From positions 12,152,001-12,216,000 of the forward strand of contig OX419757.1 in NCBI GenBank assembly GCA_948567375.1: a stretch of 64,000 nucleotides of DNA, written 5' to 3'. The notes beneath the pieces were generated by a model. It was given only the letters and a program-made list of their open reading frames with translations, did no database searches and was not told where the DNA came from. Both the position numbers and the translations under genes were made by a program. Within the stretch, counting starts at the first letter, position 1; every line of letters begins with the position of its first letter. The DNA comes from Lunularia cruciata. Lineage: Eukaryota; Streptophyta; Marchantiopsida; Lunulariales; Lunulariaceae. Below, one piece after another: positions 11,328 through 22,062 of the stretch.

Positions 11328-12061
11328 TGTAAAACCAAGAGCTAGCCATATGATCTTGATGTGAAATTTGGTTTGGTAATATCTTGAATGATGTGATACA
11401 TGATGGAAAAAATAGATCAGATAGAAGTATCACCAAAAGAATACTTCTACTAATAGGGAAAAAACTAAAATAGACGTGAAAACCTTAGAACCAATAGCTA
11501 GATATGATTTAAAGGTGAGAATTGGCTTGGTAACATCTGGAAGGATGTTACACATGATGGAATAAATAGATTAGAAAGAGATATCACCAAAAGGGGGCTT
11601 CTACTAATAGAGTAGGAACTTAAATGTGCTTAAAATGTTTGAAGGCAATTTTGGAGGTCTAAACGGATGAATTAGGCCTCAAAAATTTATAAGTTCCTTC
11701 CCCAATAGATGAAAGGTTGGCCTTCCCTCCCCCACTTTGTCTCATTGAGAGCTTTCCAATGGTACCTCACTCACGGGATTGTGAGATTCCTACAAGAAGA
11801 TTCCCTAAAAGATTCCCTCCAATCAAAGTTTATTTGACCAACCAGATAAGAGCAGGACCGATATGTCATCCATCCAAGTAAGTAATCCAAAGGTGGAGCT
11901 TGCTGAAATTTCACCTATTTATGTGCCTAATCCTATGGTGGAGCTTCATTGGAATAGATCCTCTATCTCAATATAATAAAGAGAATGTGCTCTTTTGGGG
12001 CATCGGATGATTGAGTGCAAAATCTATGTTTTCTCTCTTTTCTTGTCCTTGGAATATTACA
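11328..12061 (+). repeat. Right (3') LTR of Gypsy-1
   Basis: 734 bp, homologous end to end with 5802-6537 at roughly 88-90% by eye. It starts TGTAAAACC, ends TATTACA, and is followed by ATAGC, the target duplication. Confidence 0.92.
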
Positions 12062-12810
12062 ATAGCCCATGAAAAAATAAACTTGTGTGGTTTATCTCCA
12101 TAAAGATGGAATAGGTTGTATGATGGATCCCACGGTTGAACTATTGCCATGTGACCAATCTATATACATGTATACAATTTGCCACATGGAGTATAATCTT
12201 GTTCTTTTCAACAACTCTTATGTATATAGGTGGTGGAGAGTTGAGAAGGAGGAGTGTGTTTTAGTTTGAGGAGTCTCTAGCGGGAGGAAGATATTGGGAC
12301 TCAGAGTTGTAGTAGAGAGCAAGTGTTAAAGGATGAGAGGAAGCATTTGAGTAGGAAATGTCTTATGTTCCCGACCTACACCACTCCCAAATTCTTTTTT
12401 CATAAGGCTTCAGATTTTACACCCTCCCAAATCCTTTTCTCATAAGGCTTCAGATTCTACATCATGATGGCTTACAAGATTGGATGGTGGTTCATTATGG
12501 AGTGACATTCATGGAGTCAATGATGAGAAATCCAGATCCCATTGTCCTTCTAGTGTTTACTTCAAAGTAGGTTTGGGATTTGACAATCTATGTGATTTTA
12601 TAGATTGAGAATGACTTAATTTGTTCATGAGCTTCAAGGTGGAGTTGTAACGTCCATTTCCCAAAAATTGAAGAGACCAAATGATAAAATTGCAAGAGAT
12701 TGGGTTTGTAAAAGACCGAGATCAAGGAGAGAAATAGAAGAATGGAAAATCATATTGAGACACTTGATTGTGTGGGAAACTCCAAATGCCTGGCATGAGC
12801 TTGGGCTTTG

Positions 12811-12821
12811 GTATTTATAGG
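12811..12821 (-). promoter_or_regulatory. TATA box of the solo LTR
   Basis: CCTATAAATAC on the minus strand, about 20 bp downstream of the last heat-shock-element-like repeat. It would place initiation near 12780-12790, inside the LTR. Confidence 0.6.
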
Positions 12822-12838
12822 AGACATACAAGGCTCTT

Positions 12839-13070
12839 GAGAAGCTTCTAAAGAAACTTCCTCAAGCCACTTGCTTAGAGTGCAAGTCAAGTTAATTGAG
12901 AAGCTTCAAGAAGCTTTCTTCTAGAAGTTTCCTACTTGACGCGTAAGCTAAGTTAGTTGGAAGCTTCCTAAGAAGCTTCCTTCTAGAAACTAACTACTTA
13001 AGGTGCAAGCTAAGCTAACCAGGAAGCTTCCCAAGAATGTTCTTCTTAGAAGTCACCACTTGGCATGCAC
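12839..13070 (-). promoter_or_regulatory. Four tandem heat-shock-element-rich units
   Basis: Heat-shock factors bind alternating nGAAn units. The sequence GAAGCTTCAAGAAGCTT at about 12900 is an exact three-unit element. Further GAAnnTTC octamers occur at about 12841, 12853, 12924, 12960, 12972, 13023 and 13034, and TTC-TA-GAA junctions follow two of the units. The units also share the tail 'TGCAAGctAAGcTAA'-like sequence, so they arose by tandem duplication of about 61 bp. Confidence 0.65.
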
Positions 13071-13710
13071 ATTACCCAATACTTGGAAGGTACCAAGTAG
13101 CTTCCTAGATACGTCTAAAATATTGTAGGCTAATTTGTCCTATTTGCTACTTTGTTAGCCTTGACTTATTGGTAAACTCCATATTGTGATAGGGTCCCAA
13201 CAAGAGAAGTCTAGAGTTTCCAACCATCAAAGAAATTAGGGGAAAGCATTCATGTAGAGGAGACTATGGTTGAAGAGAAGAGCTACCATACTATAATTTG
13301 GAGATAGAAATCAAATGATTTGAGTGCATTTTGTGTGAGATATAATCAATTGAATAAAGGGGGATAGAATGCATATCCAAGAGCATAAAATAGACAAAAT
13401 GGAGAGCTTTGTGAGATTTTTCATGATTTTTAGTGGATTTGGAAAGAAGATAAGGTGCTCATAGTGTTGAGCCCAAGAAATATTGGATTTTGATTAATTT
13501 CAAATTAGATCTGGTCAACTGAAGTTAGAGTTTTAGAAAGTGAGGTGTTGGAGATGATACGCTAATCAGGTTTGAAATTTTGGTCATTTTTGAAGTTATG
13601 GTTTGAATCACCTTATGAAAATTTCTAATATTGTTTGTGGTTAGAGCTTGTACCTCAGTGCAGAAGTTTCATATGAATTTCTCAAATAAAAAATTTAGGG
13701 TCTTGGATCA

Positions 13711-14054
13711 AGCATACTTGAGTCTGTAGAGCTCACAAGTTAGCCCAACTCAAGAATTGATCCATATCTAGAGTTTGGAGTCGGATTAGACTATTAAACT
13801 CTACAAAGGTTTAGAAAAGGGCACAATCAAATACTATAAGATAGTTTGGCTTTGGACTCATGGAGCTTTCAATAGAAACTTGTTGCATTAGCTCTTATTC
13901 TCCATGAGTCCAAAGCCAAACTATCTTATAGTATTTGATTGTGCCCTTTTCTAAACCTTTGTAGAGTTTAATAGTCTAATCCGACTCCAAACTCTAGATA
14001 TGGATCAATTCTTGAGTTGGGCTAACTTGTGAGCTCTACAGACTCAAGTATGCT
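13711..14054. repeat. Perfect 155-bp inverted repeat with 34-bp loop
   Basis: The arms are 13711-13865 and 13900-14054, and I could match them base for base without a mismatch. Two shorter inverted pairs sit beside it: 13875-13908 with 14088-14121 (34 bp), and 14059-14077 with 14161-14179 (19 bp). The right Gypsy-2 LTR carries only one arm's worth of this sequence (about 20625-20790), diverged by over 10%. Confidence 0.95.
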
Positions 14055-14126
14055 AGGTGATTTTAGGAATAGCTCCACCTTGTCACTCTCATGGAGAATA
14101 AGAGCTAATGCAACAAGTTTCCATTA

Positions 14127-15460
14127 GCTCCACAATTAGGCACCCATGGCTTTGGACTCATGGAGCTATTCCTAAAATCAGCAAACAACAAGCTACAAAG
14201 GGAGTTAGAGGTCTTGTTCGAGGATGGGTCTGAGGATAGTGGATTGATATCTAATTGGAGAAAGATCTTAGAAACCATGAGTATTCTTGCCAAGCAAGAA
14301 TACTATAGAGGAAAAGTGGTGGTAAAATCAAAAGTAATACCACCGGTGGTTACAAGGGCTCCAAGACAGCTAGTGATGCTTATTGCTATAATAAAAACTA
14401 TCCCTAATCTAGTTGTCACCACTCCATTACAAAAAAACCACCATTGATGATTTGGTGTAATGGGTGAGAGATTTGTAAATCAAATTGGTAAGGTTGGAAG
14501 AGAAAGGAAGCGGTTCAGAAGCCAGAATGGTGACAAAGTAAGGCTATGTACAAAGGTGCATTTGGTGTGATGGAACTAAACACATCAGGAAGGAGTGTGG
14601 AGACTTTGTTGATATTATTCAACAAGGAATGGTTTTCTAGAAAGATGGGAAAATTGCTTAAAGACTTGGGAGAAATCTTGAAAACAAATTTCAAGAAAAG
14701 TAGAATGCAGAAGCTATTGGACAATTTCTTATCACTATAAACTACCACATTAGTTGAGGCTGCTACCTATGGAGTAGAGTAAGTAGATTTATTAGGAAAT
14801 GGAGAGAAGCATTTATGAAGCATGTAGATATGGGAAGGATGTGGAGTAATGCTCTACATACAATGGAGAAAGGAAAAACTACAAAAGGAGAACTATTACG
14901 AGCTGCTACAGAAATCAAGAATGACACTCAATGGGTTGATCCAGTGGATACTATGTATGTTCATGCCTACTTGGCAAGAAGTCAACATGAAGCTCTCATT
15001 GAAAAAAAGCAAAGGAGAGATGACATAGAGCTTGGTGATGAGCAATCAACTCAAAAGAAACAATTGAAGGGAGATAAACTCCGTCAAGAAGGTTCTCCCC
15101 AAAGGCAAGGAGTGGTACCTTCATGGGAGGAGGTCATGGAGGATACCTTATCTTTTGATTATGAAAAATTAGTGAAGGGAATGGGAAGGAGAAGGGTAAA
15201 CCACCCACTTAAAGGCTTCAAACTAATATTGAAGCAGCTTTTGATCTAAAAGGAATACTAGAAGAGAGAATACTTAATGCTAAGGTGGATTTTACTCTTT
15301 GGGAGATCCTTAGGATTACCAAGAACAAGTTTCATGATTTCATTATAGACATCATCAAGTGCAAGTGGCAATTGACTGGAGAAACCACTCTATCAAATAC
15401 TTTTGATATTACAGTTACAGAAGAAGAAGAGTTGGAGCTAGCTTGATGTTGTAACAACCG
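14127..15460 (+). pseudogene. Gypsy-2 gag region
   Basis: Broken frames at 14160-14447, 14546-14740 and 14815-15249 give charged, helix-rich pieces. After the stop at 15249, the frame 'ILEERILNAKV...LWEILRI' leads into 'NKFHDFIIDIIKCKWQ'. This resembles the gag/pre-protease part of a group of gypsy elements in lower plants and fungi. No zinc knuckle was found. Assignment is by position and this weak resemblance. Confidence 0.55.
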
Positions 15461-15674
15461 TAAGGTCAAATTTGTAGAGGATGAGGGTGATGATGGTGAG
15501 ATCTCAAGTCACTATACTAGAGGGCATTAGGCCAGAGTTACCATTGAAACCCTGGTCAAGATTAGCAACATGATAGGTCCTGTGATTGTCTTATCATTTG
15601 TGGATTAAAAATCAACATTGTTTACACAAGGAGCTCTACAAGCGAGAGAAATGACCAATTGATACAGAGCATGG

Positions 15675-16016
15675 TTGGGTGATAAGGGTAACAAAGAACA
15701 CCAAGGGAGAGCTCTATGGTGTATATCCAAATGTGGGGGTGAAGGTTGGGGATGTAGTTACCTAACTAAATTTCTTTGTTCAAGAGATGATCTTTGGACA
15801 ACAGTAGATTACAACGGTGGGATGGAGACCAAAGTCCTTGATGATGGTTCTACCAATGCTTGGGTCAGAATTCAAGATGACAAGAAAATAGTGCAATTTC
15901 TCATTGTACCTACAAACCATGAATGCAATCGAGATTACTTGAGGAATGGTTCTCTACCTAAAGTGACGGTGGAGTTTAAGGATTTCTCCAAGTACCACTA
16001 TAGGGTGAGAATATAG
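15675..16016 (+). pseudogene. Gypsy-2 protease-region remnant
   Basis: A 113-residue frame between gag and RT. TKVLDDGSTNAWV could be the retropepsin 'LIDDGS' site, but the surrounding strands are not convincing. Position is the main argument. Confidence 0.35.
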
Positions 16017-16511
16017 TGGTATGTTAGAAAAGGTGCTCTTGCTTTAGAGTGGAAGTATCTTATGTACAAAAGTGATGAATTTTTCTCAAAGTGGGTTTAT
16101 TGTGTACACACAACTTGTCAATTTTGCACACATGAGAGTGGAAAGTTGAGCAAGAACAAGAAAAAGAACTAAAAAGAGTGAGGTTGATTGATGAGGATGA
16201 CACCATATCAGGGGTCATGTAAATAGAGTGGATGATCCTCTAGGAGAGCTCAAGAGGATAGAGCCTGAGCACAAACATGAGGATCAAGTGATGGAAATAC
16301 ATTCTAGGGAGCTCCATTCAATGATAGAGTTCTTTTTTGGTTTTGAGGCTAGGGTGGAAACCACATACAAGAGTGGAGAGAAAGGTCAAGCCTATGGCTA
16401 AACCTCTTCCAAATGACTTTGATCAACATGTCCAACTTGCTCAAGAAGCAAAAGAGTTTAAATGATCCAAATCAAATAGGTCATAAGTTCACTAAAGCTG
16501 CACTCAAGTAG

Positions 16512-17360
16512 TTGACGGTTGGTTCATCAACTTTTCTTCTACCAACGGAGAAGAAAAGATTTCATGAGATGTCTAGTCAACGTAGGAAAGCTTTCTCTTT
16601 TGAGCTTTCTAAAATTAGGTATGTAGATCCAAGTGTTGTGGCTCTAATGATCATCTTTACGGTTCCACATGCACCTTGGGACTTGAGACACATTTTGGTA
16701 CCTAAGGTGTACATGCCAAAACTTATGGATCTCGTGAAGGAGAAAATTTATGCAAAGATCCAAGAGCTATCATTTGCACCTTATTCTAATTGCTAGTTTA
16801 TATTGCCTGAGAAGAATAGAGCTTTGAGGTTCATTTAAAATATAAAACCGGTGAACTGAGTGACAATAAAAAACACAAAGATAAGGCCAATTGTTGGAGA
16901 ATTTGTTGAAGCTTTTGCAAGTAGAGCCATATATTCTTTGGGAGATCTATATTTTGGTTATGATCAATTCCAACTTTCTGAAGGGAATAGAGACATTAGC
17001 ACAATAAGGATGCCATTGGGTTGATGAGGATGTGCACATTGCTGCAAGGAGCAACAAATTCTATTGCGCATATCATGAACAAAAGAAATAAAGTTCTTAG
17101 GGAGCTCATTACATAGAAGACAATGCTTTTTACGGATGATATTCCTATAAAAGGGTGCATAGAGGAAGAAAAAGATAAAGTTGTGGATTAGGAGGGGTGC
17201 CATAATTTTATAATTGATCATATTTCAGATTGTGATCAGATCCTATTGCACCTTGAGGAGGTTCATTTGACCTTATTGGGTGCTAAATCTAAGTTTGGGG
17301 TTGAAGAGGTGGTTATTGTTGGGCATTTATGTGAATGGTTGCAAACTTGATCCAAACAAG
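16512..17360 (+). pseudogene. Gypsy-2 reverse transcriptase
   Basis: The frame at 16512-16796 contains the RT entry segment (RRKAFSFELSKIRYVDPSV, VPHAPWDLRHI, ELSFAPYSN). The following frames show 'GDLYFGYDQFQLSE', 'LLQGATNSIAHIMN' and 'FTDDIPIKG', then 'HLEEVHLTLLGAKSKFGVEE'. QGATNS and DDIPIKG mark a distinct gypsy group, different from Gypsy-1 (FLDDILVY). Many stops and frameshifts are present. Confidence 0.82.
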
Positions 17361-17430
17361 GTGGATAAGATTCAGCATATGAAGGACACATGCAACCCAC
17401 AAATATAATGATAAGATTTTAGGAGTTGGT

Positions 17431-17709
17431 TTGTTTTATCATGTGTGGATTGCATACTTTGCCCACATAGTAGATCCTCTCTATAGTCTATTACAGAAAG
17501 GTCAGAAGTTTAAGTGGGAACAATTGTTGTATTCTCCACCTATACTACAATGGATCAGTTATGAAAACAATAAATCTATAATACTCATGGTTGATACTAG
17601 TCCTGTAACTATAGATTGGGCGGTAGGGCAAGATGATGAAGATGGGAACCGATATGCTATACATTTTGGGACAAAGGTGCTGAGCAAACACCAAAGAGAC
17701 TACACTTAG
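17431..17709 (+). pseudogene. Gypsy-2 RNase H
   Basis: 92 residues. YFAHIVDPLYSLLQKGQKF, then ILMVDTSPVTIDWAVGQ, then GTKVLSKHQRDYT match the tether/RNase H block, in which 'VDTS...G' replaces the usual 'TDAS..G'. The frame ends in a stop, after which 'KKLWGVV' continues the next helix. Confidence 0.8.
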
Positions 17710-18159
17710 GTTAAAAAAAAGCTATGGGGAGTGGTTACAACTATAAAGTTAGAGAAAGACTACTTGATTGGTGCACCAATTACAATGGAAATAATTTTTT
17801 TGCCACTATTAAGTATGATAAAAATTTAGAATACACGGGATATTGTGATACTTAGGTGGATAATATACATCAAGTCCTTGAATCCTAAGTTTTGACACAT
17901 AGCATGGAAGGATAATCCAATAGTGGATATGTTATCTTGAGCTGAGTATCAAGATGAGGAGTCAATGATTGACAGAACCGAAGCTATTGGCACTACTTTC
18001 TTCTCCAAGGCTTAAGTGGAAGAGTATGAGCATCCCAAGTTCTTCATGGGGGAGCTTTATGAAGAAGAATAGCTAGATATTGGTCCTTACCTTAGCTCCT
18101 TGACCAAGCAACCATAATGGAATGACACTTAGTACAAATAACTAAAACAAAAAGCATAT

Positions 18160-19289
18160 AATTACCTTTTGGAAGGGATTATTTGTGGAAGAAAGTTAAA
18201 TGGAGTGGCGAGCTTCCACAATGGGTTTTGTGCAAGGGGGAGACAAAGAATCTATTGATCAAAGAATTCTATGAGAGCTTGTGAGCTAGACATAGGGGTA
18301 TTTATGCAACCTTTTCCAAACTAAAAGAGAGGTATTGGTGGCATAATATGTACAAAAATGTAGTTCAGTTTTTGTAGATGTGTAAAATGTACCAAATATA
18401 CTTAGATATTTGACATAGAGATGGATTGCATCTTATCTATCTACTTGTGATGCATTTCAAGTGGGTTGTGGATCAGGTTACTATGTTGGTTGAGATATGA
18501 TAGATGTGGTACTTGGTTTTGGCACGGGAGGATTTGTCTAACCAAGTGGAAAGACAAGCCTTGAGAACCAAAACCAATGAGGGAGTTTCATGTTGGAGGA
18601 TGTGGTTTGTAGATACTATGTGTTGGAAATATTACAATAGATTAAGGAGAGCTAAATAGACAAGAAGCTAAGGCTTTCTTTGAGAGTTATGGAGTCAAAA
18701 TGGCTCTTACTATAGCTTACAACCTGAAAGGGAATGCCAAGAGTGAACGGGGTCATCCACCTATTGTGAAAGTATGCCAAGGGAGGGTGAAAGAGTGGCC
18801 AATGCTCTTACCATTTGCTCCATGGGCAAATTGCACTACTCATAGTTCAATAACCGGCTACATGTTCGTGAGTTGATACATGGGCAGAATTTGACACTAC
18901 CAATTGAAGAGCAAATACCCACTTGGAGTAGCCTACCTTGAGAAGATTGCATATCCAGGGAAGAGCTTCTAGCACTCAAGATTTGTCAAATGGAGAAAAG
19001 GCTAGAGGATGTTGAACTAACAATTGAGAGGCTTAAGAAAGCACACTTTGGAAGTAAGGACAGATTTGACAAATGCTTGAGGCCAAGAGATATTCAAGAA
19101 GGAGATTGGGTGCTAATCTACAATAGTCTATATAACCAACATATTACTATAAGGAAATTCTCAAAGCATTGGTCTGGACCTTATGTGGTTGTTAATGTGT
19201 TGGATAGTGCTACTTACTCTTTTCAAGAATTAGATGGGAGCAAACTGAAGGTTCCAATTGCAAGAAAGTGCATCAAGCTCTTCAAATAA
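18160..19289 (+). pseudogene. Gypsy-2 integrase
   Basis: The zinc-binding region reads 'RHRGIYATFSKLKERYWWHN', then 'VVQFL.MCKMYQ' in broken frames. The catalytic core is heavily decayed. The C-terminal module is well kept in the open frame 18990-19289 (KDRFDKCLRPRDIQEGDWVL, then KHWSGPYVV and SYSFQELDG), ending at a stop 190 bp before the right LTR. No chromodomain is seen. Confidence 0.8.
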
Positions 19290-19460
19290 TGAGAAGAAAC
19301 CTGGAAAATCCAGGAAGTTAGCAAAGCAATTGATCTTTTGTAGTTCCAAGATGAAGATCTGTTGCTAGAGTATGACCAATCTCACCAATCAAATTAGGAG
19401 GTAGTATGGCTGCAACCCAATGTGTGGTCTTATCAGTTGGTGCATAACAAAGGATACAAA

Positions 19461-19477
19461 GGTTTAGAGGGGGTGGA
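19461..19477 (+). promoter_or_regulatory. Polypurine tract of Gypsy-2
   Basis: GGTTTAGAGGGGGTGGA immediately before the right LTR start TGTCATG. Confidence 0.75.
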
Positions 19478-21725
19478 TGTCATGTTGTGGTTTACATAGC
19501 CCATAAAAAAGTAAACTAGTGTGGTTTATTTCCATAAAGATGGAGTAGATTGTATGACTGATCCCATGGTTGAGCTATTGCCATGTGAGCAATCTATATA
19601 TATATGTATATGATTGGCCACATGGAATATGATCTTGTCCTTTTTAAGTACTCTTATGTATATAGGTGGTGGAGAGTTGAGAGGGAGGGGTGTGTTTTAG
19701 TTTGAGGAGTCTCAAGCGGGAGGAGGATGTTGGGAGTGAGAGTTGTAGCATAGAGCAAGCATTAGAGCATAGGAGGAAGAATTTGAGTAGGAGATGTCTC
19801 ATGCTCCGACTCAAAATCTGCCACTCCCAAGTCATTTTCTCATGAAGCTTCAAATTCTACATTATGACGGCTTAAGGAACTAGATGATGGCACATTTTGG
19901 GGCGGCATTCATGGAATTAGTGATGGGAAACCCAAATCCTGTCATCCTTCCAATGTTTACTTACAAGCGGGTTTAGGACTTGACAATCTATGTGCTCTTA
20001 TAGATGAAGAATGACTTAAATTTTTTCATGAGCTTCAAGGTGGACTTGCGGGGTCTATTTGTCAAAAAGTGAAGAGGCTAAATGACAAAATTGCAAGAGA
20101 TTGAGTCCCAAGAGGAGAAGTCTAAAGTTTTTGACCATTAATGGAGTAAGGGGAGTGCATTCAATAAGAAAAGACTATGGTTGGAGAGAAAAGCTAACAC
20201 GCTACAATTTGGAGATAAAAATCAAATTATTTGAGCATATTTTGTGTGAGATATAATCAATCAATAAAAGGGGTAGAACTCATATCCAAGAGCATAAAAT
20301 AGACAATTTGCAAAGCTTTGTGAGATATTTTTATGATTTTTCAATGGATTTGAATAGAAGACAGAGTGCTTATAGTGTTGAGCCCAAGAAATTTTAGATT
20401 TTCATCAATCTCAAATTAGATCTGTTCAATTGAGGTTGGATCTCTCAAAAGTGAAGTGTTTGAGATGAGATGCTTATCATGTTTGAAAGTTTGGTCACTT
20501 TTGAAGTTGTGGCTCAAATCACCTTATGAAAATTTCTAATCATTTTTTGGTTAGGGTTTGCATCTCTATCCAAAAATTTCATGTGAATTATTCAAATAGA
20601 GAATTCAAGGTCTTGGATTAAGCAAACTTGGGTCCATAGAGCTCACAAGTTAGCCAAACTTAGGAATTGATCAATATCTAGAGTTTGGGGTCCAATTAAG
20701 CTATCAAACTCTATAGGGGTTTAGACAAGGGCAAAATCAACTAATGTGAAATGTTTTTTTAGCTTTGGTTCCATGGAGAGTGAGAGTTAATGCAACAAGT
20801 TTCTATTGAAAATATTATTGTAAGCTCGGTACTACATTTCTATCTTCAATCATAATTGAATATCAATTCTTCTATTTTTGTGACTATGATTGAGGATTTA
20901 AGGTAGCCAGAGTGCTTGAGGATTAAGTGTATCTCTGATCCAGAAATTTGTGGAAAGTTACCAAGGACCAATATCAAACCCTAAATTAAGGGTTTTGAAA
21001 TTACGGTGGAAATTATAAAAAAGTGGCCAAGTTTGAGAGCTTGTCAAGGGAGTTGTAGTGATCAGACTATGTACTTGGGAATATCATTGGAATGGTTATC
21101 TCATGCTTTTTATTGAATCCTAGAACACTCAAATTCAAGTCACAAAGAGTAAGTTATATTCATATGAGTTGCATAGACTTTTCACGGCTCAAAGACATAG
21201 AATTTCTCCACTTGGAGGACAAATTGGCTTGGAAGTTGGAGTACAGATTAGAAGATACTTGGAGTATAGATTAAAATCAACTTGAGGACATGGTAGGAGG
21301 CCTTGAAGCTGATTTCCACCAAAAGCATGGAGAGTTATTGTTGAATTCTTATGGTTGGGTCTTCTCCGTGCTTTGCACGTCTAGTTAGTTTGGATTGGTG
21401 TGCGTGCGTTGTGCTTAGGTTTTTTCTTTCTAAGAGTGCTATGTATTTTTTGTTGTTAATGCTTGAATTGATGACCACCAGACCATGATTGCATGGTATA
21501 TTGACAAGTTAAGTTGTTTTTTACTACCCTATCCGATAGCAAGAATACCAAAAACAAGAGTGGAAGGTTCTGACGATTGGGTGACACACATGCTCAGACT
21601 AGTAATGACAGATTTACACACAATCTCTAATCCATTAGCTCCACATCTAAGCACCTTGTGTTTTCTTGGAGAGACAAAGGCAAAATACAACACCATCATG
21701 GAAATCCCTTCACTTTTTGGGAATT
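19478..21725 (+). repeat. Right LTR of Gypsy-2
   Basis: The start at 19478 is clear. Homology with the left LTR runs to about 20815. The rest (to about 21640) has no counterpart in the left copy because of a deletion there. The last 90 bp share CCATTAGCTCCACA with the start of the internal region on the left, so the true LTR end may be earlier than 21725. If so, a stub of internal sequence lies to the right of this LTR. Confidence 0.7.
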
Positions 21726-21734
21726 CATTGATGA

Positions 21735-22062
21735 ATGAAGAATGAGTTTTTCACATCCAATTGATGGAGATGAAGTCCAAGTTGCACCACTAGGGCTAGA
21801 ATGAGTCTGAAAAATTGGATGCAAACTATTGGAGAGTAGATTTTGGTGTAGTCAATGCCTTCAATTTAGGGGAAACCTCTGGCCACCAAGTGGCTTTGAA
21901 TTTGGGAATGGTTCCGTCAGGCCTGAAATTCAACTTAAACACCCACTTACATGTTATTATGTGTCTACTAGTAGGTAAGATGGAGAAAGTCCAAGTGCCA
22001 TTAGCAACATGGGAATTGAGCTTGTCCTCAATGGCAGCTTGCCATTGTGGAGCTTTTGCCAA
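21735..22062 (-). pseudogene. Copia reverse transcriptase, N-terminal part
   Basis: On the minus strand AIEDKLNSHVANGTWTF opens the RT domain, followed by KWVFKLNFRPDGTIPKFKA. After a one-base frame change come VARGFP, IEGIDYTKIYSPIV and LHQLDVKNSF. The sequence then breaks at the right end of Gypsy-2. The RT resumes at 5778, with about ten residues unaccounted for at the junction. Confidence 0.88.

Larger units (their letters stand above)
5802..12061 (+). mobile_element. Gypsy-1: complete chromodomain Ty3/gypsy element (chromovirus)
   Basis: 6260 bp bounded by LTRs 5802-6537 and 11328-12061, both starting TGTAA, with a perfect ATAGC target duplication on each side. The order is gag with CCHC knuckle, protease, RT, RNase H, integrase and chromodomain, with RT before integrase as expected for Metaviridae. 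Integrase stays open for 262 residues, but gag, protease and RT carry stops, so it is not autonomous. It lies 23 bp inside the left LTR of Gypsy-2 and is therefore younger than Gypsy-2. Confidence 0.93.
12707..13191 (-). mobile_element. Solo LTR with heat-shock-element repeats, inserted in the Gypsy-2 LTR
   Basis: A 485-bp block absent from the matching place in the right Gypsy-2 LTR (about 20105). It is flanked by GGGTT (12702-12706) and GGGTC (13192-13196), a near-perfect 5-bp duplication. On the minus strand it starts TATCACAATATGG (perhaps a decayed TGTCAC) and ends TTTTACA. Four tandem units of about 61 bp (about 12839-13070) are packed with GAAnnTTC pairs. In minus orientation these units lead, after about 20 bp, to CCTATAAATAC (12821-12811). 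No coding sequence is present, so a solo LTR is the simplest reading. Confidence 0.7.
12062..14126 (+). repeat. Gypsy-2 left LTR, remainder, rearranged
   Basis: Homologous to 19497 onward (ATAGCCCAT...). Two features are absent from the right LTR: a 485-bp insertion at 12707-13191, and a palindromic rearrangement at 13711-14121. Relative to the right LTR, the segment corresponding to about 20810-21640 is missing. The LTR/internal boundary is unclear, because a 14-base block (CCATTAGCTCCACA) occurs both here (about 14122) and at about 21640. Confidence 0.8.
5779..21725 (+). mobile_element. Gypsy-2: large Ty3/gypsy element inserted in the copia RT
   Basis: The left LTR begins TGTCATGATGTGATTTGTATAGC-like at 5779, is interrupted after 23 bp by Gypsy-1, and resumes at 12062. 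The right LTR begins TGTCATGTTGTGG at 19478 after a purine tract. Internal remnants in plus orientation are gag (about 14.1-15.5 kb), RT (16.5-17.4 kb), RNase H (17.4-17.7 kb) and integrase (18.2-19.3 kb). All are full of stops. The target duplication is uncertain: ATTGT (5774-5778) against ATTGA (21727-21731) is a one-mismatch candidate. I therefore do not trust the right end to better than about 100 bp. Confidence 0.85.

Noticed and set aside
13839-14179. Inverted repeat considered as the terminal inverted repeat of a DNA transposon
   Set aside because: The arms are LTR sequence with only a 34-bp loop, and nothing transposon-like lies between them.
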